A stretch of 64,000 nt of DNA from an uncultured Amylibacter sp. (GCA_959347345.1 OY365738.1:1054001-1118000), one strand, 5' to 3'; shown: positions 27,655 to 36,783, numbered from the stretch's first letter. Made by a program: numbers and translations. The notes: generated by a model from the sequence alone, not told the origin.

Positions 27655-29187
27655 GTGGCAGAGACTCCGCACCTCTTGCCAACCGCCGTAGCAGCCCCGA
27701 GCGAACCCGTGTGCTATTCGGACGACCAAGACGCGGCCTATAACCGCATTGCCGAATTATTGGCGGCGGCGGGCGTGGATGTGAAGGCCAAAACCGCCGA
27801 GCCAAAAGACACCAACACCACCTGCAAAATGCTTTTCGTTATCGGCAAAGCTGGCTCTGGCAAAACCATGCTTTTGGCGGATATAGCCGATGCTCTGGTG
27901 AAAACGGGGGTGGAGGTCGTATCGGGCGAAACCGAAGTGAAAAAATCACAAAAGCCCCGCACGCTTGCGATTTTAGCCCCCACGAACAAGGCCGCCAGCG
28001 TTTTGCGCCAGCACGGGGTGGAGGCGACTACCCTGCATCGCATCATTTACACCCCGCTTTACAACCCTGATTATGAGCGTATAGTGGAATTTCTGGAACG
28101 CGGAGGCACTCCCCCCGAAATTGAAAAAATCCATACGGACGCGCTGACCCGTGCCGCCCAGTTTTTCAAAGATAACCAGTCTGTGCCAGGGGCTCTGGCG
28201 ATTTTGGGCGTACGCGGGGCGGACTTTATCATAGGGTGGGAGCGACGCGATGACCCACTGGATATAGGGTTTGTCGATGAAAGCTCCATGCTGGATGACA
28301 CGCAACTGGATGATTTGAAAAAGATTTTCACCACCTTGGTGCTGTTTGGCGATCCGTCCCAACTGGCACCCGTGGGGCAGGATGGCGAGATGATATTCAA
28401 TCGGTTTGAAGAGCATAATAAGCTGATTTTAAACCGTATTCATAGGCAGGCGAAGGACAATCCTATCTTGGATATAGCCCACGCTTTGGGCGACCCCGAA
28501 TTGGGGTTTGGCGATTTTGAAAACATGATAACCAGCGCGGCTGGACGCGATGAACGGGTGATTGTCAGCGATACCGTACAGGCGGATTTAATGGCGCGAA
28601 GTCCGGTTTTGGTTTGGCGCAATGCCACCCGTATTCGTTTAATTGAGGCGTTTCGCCGCGTTCATAAATCCCCAGATGGCGATATTTTAGAGGGCGAACC
28701 GTTAATGTGCGATGGGATAGAGCTGCCCCGTAAGCTCCGCCATAAACGGATGGATTTACAGGCGCGGGGGTTGATAAAAGGGGCGCAGTGTATCTATTTG
28801 GGGCGGGGCGGGCGACCTGGATTTGCGCGGGTGCATATCTTGGGCGTGGCAGAGCCTGATGTGTCCGTGTCCAGTATTATCAAGATTGAATCGCCGAATT
28901 CGGCAGAGCCGATGATGGTATCCGTGGCGCACGCGGGCGCGGTTTTTGTCCATGGAGCGGCGTGTACTATTCATAAGGCGCAGGGGTCGCAGTGGCCAGA
29001 TGTGCAGGTGTTTGCCCCCGATTTATACGCGGCGTTTCGCTCCGAGCGGATGGAATCGGGGTTGCCTTTGTGGAAACGTTTGGCTTATGTCGCGGTGACA
29101 CGGGCGCAAAATCGGCTGTTTTGGGTGAAACGCTATCGGTTAAGCTATCCGAAATCGCCGTTGTCGGTGGCGGATTTGCGGGGATAA
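27655..29187 (+). CDS. RecD/Pif1-like superfamily 1 DNA helicase
   Basis: ATP-dependent DNA helicase. Walker A is VIGKAGSGKT (about 63-72). Motif Ia is LAPTNKAASVL, Walker B IGFVDESSM, motif III LVLFGDPSQLAPVG, and the C-terminal SF1 motifs TIHKAQGSQWPDV and LAYVAVTRAQNRLFW. This resembles stand-alone RecD-like or phage Dda-like helicases, not a full RecD2. The start is GTG at 27655, two bases after the ppaC stop, so translation is probably coupled. About 510 residues. Role in repair or replication restart is inferred. Confidence 0.87.
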   Translation: MAETPHLLPTAVAAPSEPVCYSDDQDAAYNRIAELLAAAGVDVKAKTAEPKDTNTTCKMLFVIGKAGSGKTMLLADIADALVKTGVEVVSGETEVKKSQKPRTLAILAPTNKAASVLRQHGVEATTLHRIIYTPLYNPDYERIVEFLERGGTPPEIEKIHTDALTRAAQFFKDNQSVPGALAILGVRGADFIIGWERRDDPLDIGFVDESSMLDDTQLDDLKKIFTTLVLFGDPSQLAPVGQDGEMIFNRFEEHNKLILNRIHRQAKDNPILDIAHALGDPELGFGDFENMITSAAGRDERVIVSDTVQADLMARSPVLVWRNATRIRLIEAFRRVHKSPDGDILEGEPLMCDGIELPRKLRHKRMDLQARGLIKGAQCIYLGRGGRPGFARVHILGVAEPDVSVSSIIKIESPNSAEPMMVSVAHAGAVFVHGAACTIHKAQGSQWPDVQVFAPDLYAAFRSERMESGLPLWKRLAYVAVTRAQNRLFWVKRYRLSYPKSPLSVADLRG

Positions 29188-29189
29188 TG

Positions 29190-29575
29190 GTGAATTGTGA
29201 ATGGTGAATGGTGAATTATGAATGATTGGTTGTTAGGAATTGGAAGTTGGTTATGAGAGGTTAAGGGCGGAGGTTTTTTGTTGGACATTTCTTCGAAATG
29301 TCGCCCACCCGCCCGCCCTAGCCTGTCCTAGTATCTAGGCAAAGCCTAAATAAATTTAGAAATTGCCTATCGCCACTTCCCAAGTATTCTTTGCAAATAA
29401 TCCAATCTATCGTCTTGTTATTCCAGATAGTAATTTTATAGAATTATTATCATCTTGTAACCAAAGGGCTTTTGGCATGCTCCCGCAAAGCGGGGGCTAC
29501 GCACAAAAGACCACGCTGGTCGGCATTCGCGTAGCGATGACGAAGACCCGAAGGGCTAAAAAATTAATCGCTAAT
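29190..29575 (-). repeat. Reverse dispersed element with substituted module, flanked by heptamer arrays
   Basis: A GTGAATG-type array (29190-29225) and a TTAATCG-type remnant (29562-29580) flank a reverse copy. Where other copies have GCGCCCTCACTTCG, this one has GGACATTTCTTCGAAATGTC. The GAGAGCTGGACGGG portion is missing. The stem-loop CCCGCAAAGCGGG and the ATTCGC-GTA-GCGAT hairpin are present. This shows module exchange between copies. Confidence 0.85.
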
Positions 29576-29640
29576 CGTTAAAAAACATTGACAAAAACAC
29601 AAAAATCCCCCACATGCCACAAAAAACTAAGGCGGGCAAA

Positions 29641-30690
29641 ATGAAGCTATCCGAATTCGACTTTACTTTGCCAGAGGCTCTGATTGCTCTGCGTCCAACA
29701 AAACCACGCCATGCCGCGCGGTTGCTGGTGCATAATGGGGCGGATAAAAACCAAATCCACCACGACACCTTTGCCAATCTGCAAAACCATCTGCGCCCGA
29801 ATGACCGCCTAATCCTGAACGATACCAAAGTTATTCCTGCCCGATTGACTGGTGAAAGACAGGCACGGGACGCAAGCACCCCCGTGAAAATAGAAACAAC
29901 CCTGCTTTCCCCTGATGAATCCGCCCATTGGCTGGCACTCGCCAAACCTGCCAAACGCCTGCGTATAGGCGATAAAATCACCTTTGCCCCCGATTTCTAC
30001 GCCGAAGTCCGCGATAAAACGCAACAAGGACTCACCCTATCCTTTAACAAAACGGGCACAGCGTTTGAAACCGCCCTGCAAACCAACGGCACATTGCCTC
30101 TGCCCCCTTACATAGCCAGTCGCCGAGCCACAGATGCCCAAGACCAGATCGATTACCAAACCGTATTCGCGAAAAGATTAGGGGCGGTCGCGGCACCCAC
30201 TGCCTCACTGCATTTCACCGAATCCTTATTAACCCAACTATCAAACCACGGCATAAAATTCAGCAAAGTAACGCTGCATGTCGGCGCTGGCACTTTCCTA
30301 CCCGTCAAAACGGACGACATAGCCAACCACAAAATGCACGCCGAATGGGGCGAGATAACCGCCCAAACCGCCGACGAAATCCGTGAAACCCGCGCGAACG
30401 GCGGGCGAATCATCCCCGTTGGCACGACCAGCCTGCGTTTATTAGAATCAGCCGCCATTTCTGGGCAAATTTTGCCATTTAAGGGGCAAACGGACATATT
30501 TATCACTCCTGGCTTCAAATTTAACGCCACAGACGGGCTAATTACGAATTTTCATTTGCCCAAATCTACGCTATTAATGTTGGTAGCGGCTTTCATCGGT
30601 CGCCCCGTAATGCACAATATTTACCAAGAGGCTATAAATCGCAGATATCGTTTTTTTTCCTATGGAGATTCGTCTTTGCTCTTTCCATAG
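29641..30690 (+). CDS. queA: S-adenosylmethionine:tRNA ribosyltransferase-isomerase
   Basis: Penultimate step of queuosine synthesis: transfers and rearranges the ribosyl part of AdoMet onto 7-aminomethyl-deazaguanine in tRNA. The sequence has MKLSEFDFTLPEALIALRP, LILNDTKVIPARL, PLPPYI, VTLHVGAGTFLPV and ITNFHLPKSTLLMLV, all typical. I chose ATG 29641 because AAGGCGGG lies just upstream. An in-frame ATG at 29614 falls near the expected -10 region of the TTGACA at 29587. Length 349. Confidence 0.95.
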   Translation: MKLSEFDFTLPEALIALRPTKPRHAARLLVHNGADKNQIHHDTFANLQNHLRPNDRLILNDTKVIPARLTGERQARDASTPVKIETTLLSPDESAHWLALAKPAKRLRIGDKITFAPDFYAEVRDKTQQGLTLSFNKTGTAFETALQTNGTLPLPPYIASRRATDAQDQIDYQTVFAKRLGAVAAPTASLHFTESLLTQLSNHGIKFSKVTLHVGAGTFLPVKTDDIANHKMHAEWGEITAQTADEIRETRANGGRIIPVGTTSLRLLESAAISGQILPFKGQTDIFITPGFKFNATDGLITNFHLPKSTLLMLVAAFIGRPVMHNIYQEAINRRYRFFSYGDSSLLFP

Positions 30691-30699
30691 GCAAAAAAA
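30652..30699. repeat. Inverted repeat spanning the queA stop codon
   Basis: T7-TCCTATGGA and TCCATAGGC-A7 pair across the last codons of queA, extended by T/A tracts. It lacks the usual T-tract after the hairpin on either strand, so its terminator role is uncertain. Confidence 0.55.
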
Positions 30700-30735
30700 C
30701 TCTACACTATACATGCTATAAATAAAGGAAGTGCT

Positions 30736-32160
30736 ATGCTGACTGTTCTAAAGGGCTCTTGGGCTTTATTTTTAGGCATGCTTTTGCTGATGCTTGGCAA
30801 TGGTTTGCAAGGCACCCTGCTGGGTGTTCGTGGCGCGATTGAGGGTTTTAGCCCGTTTTCCATGTCCATCGTTATGGCTGGTTATTTTGTCGGGTTTCTG
30901 GGTGGATCGCACCTTGCGCCCCAGTTAATAAGGCGGGTTGGGCATGTGCGGGTGTTTGCCGCCCTAGCCTCCACGTCCTCCGCCTGTCTGCTGTTATACG
31001 CGATTATACCTCTGCCTGTTGCTTGGTTTATTCTGCGTGTGATTGTCGGGTTTTGCTTTTCTGCGGTTTATGTCGTGGCGGAAAGCTGGCTGAATAACAC
31101 CGCCACGAATGAAACACGCGGGAAGACTCTGTCGATTTATTTGATAGTGCAGATGCTGGGGATTGTCGTATCCCAAGGGATGCTGAATGTCGCCGCGCCA
31201 GAGGGTTTTGTTTTGTTCATCATCGGCTCTGTCGTTATGTCGCTGTCTTTTGCCCCGATTTTGCTGTCGGTGCAACCCGCACCCGCGTTTCAAACAACCA
31301 AACCGATGGGGTTAAAAAAGCTGTTTAATATCTCGCCATTAGGCTCGGTTGGGGCGTTTTTGCTAGGTGGAATTTTTGCTGCGATGTTTGGCATGGCCTC
31401 TGTTTTCGGGACGGAAAAGGGCATGTCGGTTGTTAGTATCAGTATCTTTACCTCGTCCATTTATATGGGCGGGATGCTGGCGCAATACCCGATTGGCTGG
31501 ATGTCCGATAGGATGGATAGACGGCAGTTAATTGTCGCTATTTTGGTGGTTGGTATGGTGGTGTGCTCGTTTGGGGCATTGATTGGCGGTAGCTTGTTTT
31601 TGCTGTGTGCTGTTGCCTTTGTCATTGGCGGGGTCAGCAATCCGTTGTACTCGCTGTACATAGCCTATACGAACGATTTTCTGGAACACGAGGATATGGC
31701 GGCGGCCTCTGGCGGGTTGATTTTCATCAACGGGTTGGGCGCGATTGTTGGGCCGTTGATTGTCGGCTGGATGATGTCGGAGTTCGGGGCGAACAGTTTC
31801 TTTATTTATATAGCCGTGTTAATGGGGGTAAGTGCGGCTTATGCGCTTTATAGGATGACGCAACGCGCGAGTGTGGCGGTTGAGGATACCAGTAGCTATG
31901 CGCCGATTTCCCCGAGCAGTTCGCCCGTAGCCGCGGATATGGCGCAGGAATTCGCGATTGAACAGGCGATTGAAGAGGAAGAAGAGGCAGAACAGCGGGC
32001 GTTGGAAGAGGAGGCTCGGCGGCTGGCAGAGCAGGAGCAGGCGCGTTTGATGGCGCAGGAGGCGAAGGCGGAGAAGAAGGCGCAGAAGAAGAAAAAGCAG
32101 GACGAAGAGGATGAGGCGCACGCAAAGGCGGTGGCGGCGATGAGTAAGAATTGGTTTTAG
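30736..32160 (+). CDS. MFS transporter with long charged coiled-coil tail
   Basis: Inner-membrane major facilitator of 474 residues. About twelve spans occupy residues 8-385; WLNNTATNETRGKTLSIY is the cytoplasmic loop following the fifth span, and GWMSDRMDRRQ is the central loop motif. The pattern resembles YcaD-type facilitators. After residue 390 comes an unusual tail of about 85 residues rich in Glu, Lys, Ala and Gln, almost certainly a coiled coil, that is not part of the normal family. Substrate unknown. AAAGGAAG precedes ATG 30736. The stop is followed by TTAATCG, the heptamer type used elsewhere. Confidence 0.88.
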   Translation: MLTVLKGSWALFLGMLLLMLGNGLQGTLLGVRGAIEGFSPFSMSIVMAGYFVGFLGGSHLAPQLIRRVGHVRVFAALASTSSACLLLYAIIPLPVAWFILRVIVGFCFSAVYVVAESWLNNTATNETRGKTLSIYLIVQMLGIVVSQGMLNVAAPEGFVLFIIGSVVMSLSFAPILLSVQPAPAFQTTKPMGLKKLFNISPLGSVGAFLLGGIFAAMFGMASVFGTEKGMSVVSISIFTSSIYMGGMLAQYPIGWMSDRMDRRQLIVAILVVGMVVCSFGALIGGSLFLLCAVAFVIGGVSNPLYSLYIAYTNDFLEHEDMAAASGGLIFINGLGAIVGPLIVGWMMSEFGANSFFIYIAVLMGVSAAYALYRMTQRASVAVEDTSSYAPISPSSSPVAADMAQEFAIEQAIEEEEEAEQRALEEEARRLAEQEQARLMAQEAKAEKKAQKKKKQDEEDEAHAKAVAAMSKNWF

Positions 32161-32177
32161 TTAATCGTTAAAACCGC

Positions 32178-32231
32178 TTGCCTTGTTGCTGGTTTTTGTT
32201 TATCCTTGCGATATAGTTTAATATCAAACTA
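32178..32231 (+). promoter_or_regulatory. lpd promoter with putative PDH operator at the start point
   Basis: TTGCCT at 32178-32183 and TATCCT at 32201-32206 are 17 bases apart, giving a start near 32213. TAGTTTAATATCAAACTA at 32214-32231 lies exactly there and matches the site at 10063-10080 upstream of pdhA in 17 of 18 positions. Confidence 0.65.
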
Positions 32232-32253
32232 ATCTAGGATTAAGGAAACCGCT

Positions 32254-33654
32254 ATGACAAAACCCGCCACAAAACCCACCAAAACCTTTGATATAGCCGT
32301 AATCGGCGCGGGACCAGGGGGCTATGTTGCGGCAATCCGTGCGGCGCAACTGGGGCTGAATGTGTGCATAATTGAACGCGAACATCTGGGCGGGATTTGC
32401 CTGAATTGGGGGTGTATCCCGACCAAAGCCTTGCTCCGCAGTGCCGAAATCTTCCACCTCATGCAACGGGCAGGCGAATTCGGGCTCACCGCCGACAAAA
32501 TCGGCTATGATTTTGCCAAAGTCATCGCGCGGTCGCGCAGTGTTGCCAAACAGCTGAACGCGGGGGTCACGCACCTGTTAAAGAAAAACAAAATCACCGT
32601 GATAATGGGCAGTGCAAAATTAAAATCCGCCACGCAAATCACGCTGGATTCGGGCGATACCATAACCGCAAAAAACATCATAATAGCAACGGGGGCGCGC
32701 GCCCGCATCCTGCCCGGATTGGAGCCAGACGGGGCGCGGGTTTGGAACTATAAACACGCGCTATCCCCCCCGCATAAACCGAAAAAACTGCTGGTCATCG
32801 GGTCGGGCGCGATTGGGATGGAATTCGCCAGTTTCTATCAAACTTTGGGCGCGGAGACGACGGTGGTGGAGGTCGCAGACCGCATCCTGCCCGCCGAGGA
32901 CGCGGAAATCGCCGCCTTCGCACATAAGGCGTTTGAAAAGCAAGGCATGCGGATTGTCGCGGGCGCATCGGTGAAAAAACTGGAGCGCAAAACAAACGAA
33001 GTCATCGCCCATATTGACACGGCAAAAGGCGTTGAAAAAACCAGTTTTGACACGGTTATTACCGCCGTTGGCATTGTCGGGAATACCGAAAATCTGGGAC
33101 TGGAAGCCGTCGGTATAAAGGTTGAAAAAGGTCATATTATCACCGATGAATTCTGCCAAGCGGTGGCTGGGATTTTTGCCATAGGCGATGTCACCGCCCC
33201 GCCTTGGCTGGCGCATAAGGCTAGCCACGAAGGCGTTCTGGTTGCCGAGAAAATCGCGGGTCTCACCCCCACGCCGATAAAACCGCAGAGCATCGCTGGC
33301 TGTACTTATTGCCATCCGCAGATTGCCTCTGTTGGCTTTACCGAGGCGGGCGCGATTGCCCAGGGTTTTGATATTAAAGTCGGGCGGTTTCCCTTTATAG
33401 GCAACGGCAAAGCGATTGCTTTGGGTGAAACGGACGGTTTTGTAAAGACGATTTTTGATGTGAAAACAGGTGAGCTGTTGGGCGCACATATGGTCGGGGC
33501 AGAGGTGACGGAATTGATACAGGGGTATGTCGTGGCGCGGGGGTTAGAGACGACCGAAGCCGAACTGATGCACACGGTTTTCCCCCATCCTACGCTGTCC
33601 GAAATGATGCACGAATCGGTGCTGGATGCCTATGGACGTGCCGTTCATGTTTAG
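32254..33654 (+). CDS. lpd: Dihydrolipoyl dehydrogenase (E3)
   Basis: Flavoprotein that reoxidises dihydrolipoyl groups of 2-oxoacid dehydrogenases with NAD. FAD motif IGAGPGGYVAAIRAAQLG, redox-active disulfide GGICLNWGCIPTKALL, NAD motif VIGSGAIGMEFA, and the C-terminal HPTLSEMMHESVLDA with the His-Glu pair are all present. Length 466 is normal and there is no added lipoyl domain. A common operator with pdhA suggests it serves the pyruvate complex. The stop codon lies in the first unit of a heptamer array. Confidence 0.97.
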   Translation: MTKPATKPTKTFDIAVIGAGPGGYVAAIRAAQLGLNVCIIEREHLGGICLNWGCIPTKALLRSAEIFHLMQRAGEFGLTADKIGYDFAKVIARSRSVAKQLNAGVTHLLKKNKITVIMGSAKLKSATQITLDSGDTITAKNIIIATGARARILPGLEPDGARVWNYKHALSPPHKPKKLLVIGSGAIGMEFASFYQTLGAETTVVEVADRILPAEDAEIAAFAHKAFEKQGMRIVAGASVKKLERKTNEVIAHIDTAKGVEKTSFDTVITAVGIVGNTENLGLEAVGIKVEKGHIITDEFCQAVAGIFAIGDVTAPPWLAHKASHEGVLVAEKIAGLTPTPIKPQSIAGCTYCHPQIASVGFTEAGAIAQGFDIKVGRFPFIGNGKAIALGETDGFVKTIFDVKTGELLGAHMVGAEVTELIQGYVVARGLETTEAELMHTVFPHPTLSEMMHESVLDAYGRAVHV

Positions 33655-33866
33655 TTGTTAGTTATTAGTTATTAGTTATTAGTGGTTTTTTTTGGACAGG
33701 TGAAACTGCCCTTGTAGGCAGAGTTCTTAATCGTTAAATATTAACTTTCTATCTGTTTAATAATCTTTTGCATATCAAGTTCAAGCACCAGTAAAAAATT
33801 CCATTGACAACCTCACAAAAATCATCCACACTCACTAACAACTAACAACTAATAACTAATAACTAA
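33651..33866. repeat. lpd-lipA gap: inverted heptamer arrays around a short AT-rich core
   Basis: A TTAGTTA array (33651-33682) starts at the lpd stop. A degenerate hairpin fragment (GGACAGGTGAAACTGCCC) lies near 33699-33716. An inverse TAACTAA array (33835-33866) ends three to four bases before the lipA ATG. TTGACA at 33804-33809 is a possible -35 box. No gene is visible between. Confidence 0.85.
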
Positions 33867-33870
33867 AAAA

Positions 33871-34821
33871 ATGCGCGATTTAACCTCCCCCCCGCAACGC
33901 CACCCTGAAAAGGCGCACAAACCCAGCTCCACACAGCCGCCAAAGCCGCCGTGGATACGGGTTCGTCCGCCCAATTCGGCGGGCTATAAACGCACGCGCG
34001 ATATCCTGCGTGATAACAATCTCAGCACGGTTTGCGAACAGGCGGCCTGTCCGAATGTCGGCGAATGTTGGTCGCAGGGGCACGCGACTATGATGATTAT
34101 GGGCGATATTTGCACGCGGGCTTGCACTTTTTGCAACATCGCGACGGGCAAGCCTGAAGCTGACCTAGACCCGTTTGAACCCGCCCGAGTCGGCGCGGCT
34201 GTGCAAAAACTGGGGCTGCATCATGTTGTCATTACCTCGGTCGATCGCGATGATATAGCCGATGGCGGGGCCGAGCATTTCGCCCAGACTATCCGTGCGA
34301 TTCGGCGTAAATCGCCCGCGACGACTATTGAAATTTTGACCCCTGATTTTATCCGCGCCCCTGCCGAGGTTCTGGAAATAGTCGTTGCGGCAAAGCCCGA
34401 TGTCTTCAATCATAATTTGGAAACCGTGCCTGGGTTGTATCCAGAGGTTCGCCCTGGTGCGCGGTATTTTCATTCCTTGCGCCTTTTGGAGCGGGTTAAA
34501 ATGTTAGACCCGACCATTTTCACCAAGTCGGGCATTATGGTCGGTTTGGGCGAAGACAGGCAGGCCGTGCATCAAGTCATGGATGATTTGCGCGTGGCGG
34601 ATGTGGATTTTCTAACGATTGGGCAGTATTTACAGCCCACGCCAAAGCATCATCGGTTGGATAGGTTTGTTACGCCAGATGAGTTCGCGGCGTTTGAAAC
34701 GGCGGCTTATGGCAAGGGGTTTTTGATGGTGTCAGCGTCGCCTTTGACTCGGTCAAGCTATCATGCGGGGGATGATTTTGAGCGGTTGCGGATGGCAAGG
34801 GTGAAGGCGTTGGGGGTTTAG
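33871..34821 (+). CDS. lipA: Lipoyl synthase
   Basis: Radical-SAM enzyme that inserts two sulfurs into octanoyl groups on lipoyl domains such as that of PdhB. The radical-SAM cluster is [13 protein letters not shown], and the auxiliary cluster cysteines are in [13 protein letters not shown]. The C-terminal RSSYHAGD is diagnostic. Length 316. The ATG follows a TAACTAA heptamer array with only a short A-run, so there is no usual Shine-Dalgarno sequence. Location after lpd is typical of the class. Confidence 0.96.
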   Translation: MRDLTSPPQRHPEKAHKPSSTQPPKPPWIRVRPPNSAGYKRTRDILRDNNLSTVCEQAACPNVGECWSQGHATMMIMGDICTRACTFCNIATGKPEADLDPFEPARVGAAVQKLGLHHVVITSVDRDDIADGGAEHFAQTIRAIRRKSPATTIEILTPDFIRAPAEVLEIVVAAKPDVFNHNLETVPGLYPEVRPGARYFHSLRLLERVKMLDPTIFTKSGIMVGLGEDRQAVHQVMDDLRVADVDFLTIGQYLQPTPKHHRLDRFVTPDEFAAFETAAYGKGFLMVSASPLTRSSYHAGDDFERLRMARVKALGV

Positions 34822-35056
34822 TTATTAGTTATTAGTTATTAGTTATTAGTGATTAATGATTAGTGATTAGTTATTAATGATTAATGATTAGTTATTAATG
34901 ATTAGTGATTAGTTATTAATGATTAATGATTAGTTATTAATGATTATTTTATGAATAGTGTTCTTTTATTTATTTTTGTCTGCACACAAGTCTGTTAATC
35001 TAGGAAAAACTTTGCCACAAAATCCCACTAACAACTAATAACTAATAACTAACAAC
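34818..35056. repeat. lipA-hpt gap: degenerate ARTKATT arrays and inverse array
   Basis: From the lipA stop to about 34944 the sequence is a continuous run of seven-base units (AGTTATT, AGTGATT, AATGATT). A short unique AT-rich piece follows. TAACTAA/CAACTAA units at 35025-35056 run up to the stop of the minus-strand hpt. No gene or RNA is recognised. Confidence 0.9.
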
Positions 35057-35616
35057 TAGCTAAAAACAACTTTGCCAATATGCCCCAAATTCCGATTCCT
35101 CTGGGCGTAGTCTATGCCATAGCCCACAACGAACTCATCAGGGATTTCAAACCCAACCCACCGCGTGAAAACCTCAATCTCTCGCCTTGCGGGTTTGTCC
35201 AGCAGAGCGCAAGCCTCTAACCGCGCAGGGCCGCGCGATTTCAGCAGGTTTAAAACGTGGTTCAAAGTGCGCCCCGTATCCACTATATCCTCCACCACCA
35301 GAACATCGCGCCCTTCAATCAGCCCGCGCAGGTCTTTCAAAATCCGCACCTCGCCAGAGGATTCCATGGCGTTGCCGTATGAAGAAGTCTCTACAAAATC
35401 AATCTCCACAGGCAAATCCAGCTCGCGTACCAAATCGGCGATAAACATAAAAGAGCCACGCAACAGCCCAATAACAATCAGTTTATCCGTGCCAGAAAAA
35501 TGGGTGGTGATGTCGCTTGCCAGCTCCTCCACCCGTGCGGCGATGGATTTTGCCGATATCATCGGCTCTACCCTATAAGGTTTATTTGCGGGTTTATCTG
35601 TGGTTTTATTTGGCAT
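35056..35616 (-). CDS. hpt: Hypoxanthine phosphoribosyltransferase
   Basis: Purine salvage enzyme joining hypoxanthine or guanine to PRPP. The PRPP motif is [27 protein letters not shown] and VETSSYGN are family segments, and [14 protein letters not shown] is near the C-terminus. The first about 17 residues ([11 protein letters not shown]) are an extra polar extension. Length 186. The final codons and TAG stop merge with the heptamer array. Divergent from ratA. Confidence 0.93.
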   Translation of the reverse strand: MPNKTTDKPANKPYRVEPMISAKSIAARVEELASDITTHFSGTDKLIVIGLLRGSFMFIADLVRELDLPVEIDFVETSSYGNAMESSGEVRILKDLRGLIEGRDVLVVEDIVDTGRTLNHVLNLLKSRGPARLEACALLDKPARREIEVFTRWVGFEIPDEFVVGYGIDYAQRNRNLGHIGKVVFS

Positions 35617-35711
35617 TTTGGGACTCCAATCGTGTTAATGTCTTATAGCCTCTTTACATTATCTTGCAAGACGATTATCACCCGTCTTCGTAAAGATAGG
35701 AAAAAACTGCC

Positions 35712-36164
35712 ATGCCGCGCCACGAAGAAAAACGCGATTTGCCCTATACTGCGGTGCAAATGTTTGATTTGGTCGCGGATATTGAGAGCTATCCGTTGTT
35801 TTTGCCGTGGTGCGCGGCGGCGCGGATTACCGGGCGCGAGGGCACGGGAGCGCGGACGGTGGTGCATGCCGATTTGCGGATTTCGTTCAAGGTGTTTCAA
35901 GAGACTTTTGCAAGTACCGTTGCGTTGGACAAAGACGCGATGCGTATTGATGTCAGCTATCGCGAGGGACCGTTCAAGCATATGGTGACCCATTGGGTGT
36001 TTGTCGATAACGAGGCGGGCGGGTGTTGTGTGGATTTTTTCGTGGATTTTGAGTTTCGCTCGCGGTTGTTAGAGCGGATGATAGGGGTGTTATTCCATCA
36101 AGCTATGCAACGGATTATCCATGCGTTTGAGATGCGGGCACGTTCGCTTTATTCTAACGATTAG
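35712..36164 (+). CDS. Coq10/RatA-type START-domain protein
   Basis: A 150-residue SRPBCC/START-fold protein. The conserved ADIESYPLFLPWCAAARI segment and the C-terminal FHQAMQRIIHAFEMRA helix match the Coq10/RatA group. Members bind ubiquinone or are described as ribosome-associated inhibitors (RatA). Location next to lipA and lpd is typical in alphaproteobacteria. The Coq10-like role is more likely here than a toxin role, but the sequence does not decide. Confidence 0.88.
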   Translation: MPRHEEKRDLPYTAVQMFDLVADIESYPLFLPWCAAARITGREGTGARTVVHADLRISFKVFQETFASTVALDKDAMRIDVSYREGPFKHMVTHWVFVDNEAGGCCVDFFVDFEFRSRLLERMIGVLFHQAMQRIIHAFEMRARSLYSND

Positions 36165-36327
36165 CTATTAACGATTAACGATTAATGATTAACGATTAAC
36201 GATTAATGATTAACGATTAACGATTTTTTGCCACTTCTTGACTGGTCGGCATTGCGTAGCAATGACGAAGACCCGCAGGGCAGACTCGGTAATTGCTAAT
36301 CTAGAGCAAACCTATAATTCCAGGAAA
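36163..36327. repeat. Heptamer array and short element fragment after ratA
   Basis: Degenerate ATTAACG/ATTAATG units run from the ratA stop to about 36227. A fragment with hairpin ATTGC-GTA-GCAAT follows, then the first bases of a reverse element copy (TAGAGCAAACCTAT) that is interrupted at about 36320. Confidence 0.85.
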
Positions 36328-36530
36328 CGACCGCCTTGTTTCTTAATTTTAGCGGACGTGTCCGCTGGGGGGCGGTCGCGCGCACCCTCACCCCCACGGG
36401 TGCGCGTCAGCTTATCGGTTGTACTGGGTCAGTGTATTTTAGAGTCGCTGGTGACGCAAATTCCTTTATGCCTAACAACCAAGACGCACACCCTTCGGGT
36501 TCGCGCGACCCGTGCCAAACATAACCGATG
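36328..36530. ncRNA. Candidate structured RNA of unknown class inside a repeat copy
   Basis: Strong stems can be drawn. CGACCGCC (36328-36335) pairs with GGCGGTCG (36371-36378), enclosing AGCGGACGTGTCCGCT. CGCGCACCC (36379-36387) pairs with GGGTGCGCG (36398-36406). ATCGGTT (36414-36420) pairs with AACCGAT (36523-36529), enclosing CGGGT-TCGCGCG-ACCCG. The GC content and structure differ from the surrounding repeat. I compared it by eye with 6S, SRP and tmRNA signatures and found none. Strand is not known. Confidence 0.4.
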
Positions 36531-36549
36531 GGTTTTAATAGTGAATGAT

Positions 36550-36783
36550 GAATGATTCTTTTCTTGCGCCCTCACTTCGTTCGGTTGCCCGCCCGCCCAC
36601 CCCTCCTGCGGAGAGCTGGACGGGTTTTTTGGCTATGGTCTGTCCTTGCATCTAGGCACAGCCTAAATAAATTTAGAACAAACTTATCGTCTTGTAACCA
36701 AAGGCTTTTGTGGATGGGCTTTACGCAAGTAAAGCTCTATATGCACAAAAGCCCCCACTAATCGTTAATCGTTAATCGTTAGT
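36550..36783 (-). repeat. Remainder of interrupted dispersed element and TTAATCG array
   Basis: Reverse copy: GCGCCCTCACTTCGTTCGG, GGAGAGCTGGACGGG, CTAAATAAATTTAG, then GGCTTTTGTGGATGGGCTTT...AAAGCTC...CACAAAAGCC. It closes with TTAATCG heptamers (36763-36783) that meet the stop of parE. Confidence 0.85.

Noticed and set aside
29614..29640. Upstream ATG as start of queA
   Set aside because: No ribosome binding site. The added residues are not family-like, and it lies near the expected -10 of the TTGACA at 29587.
36328..36530. 6S RNA, SRP RNA or two-piece tmRNA
   Set aside because: No GGAAGGAAGCAGCC-like SRP loop, no tag-peptide frame, and no 6S-type central bubble could be read on either strand.
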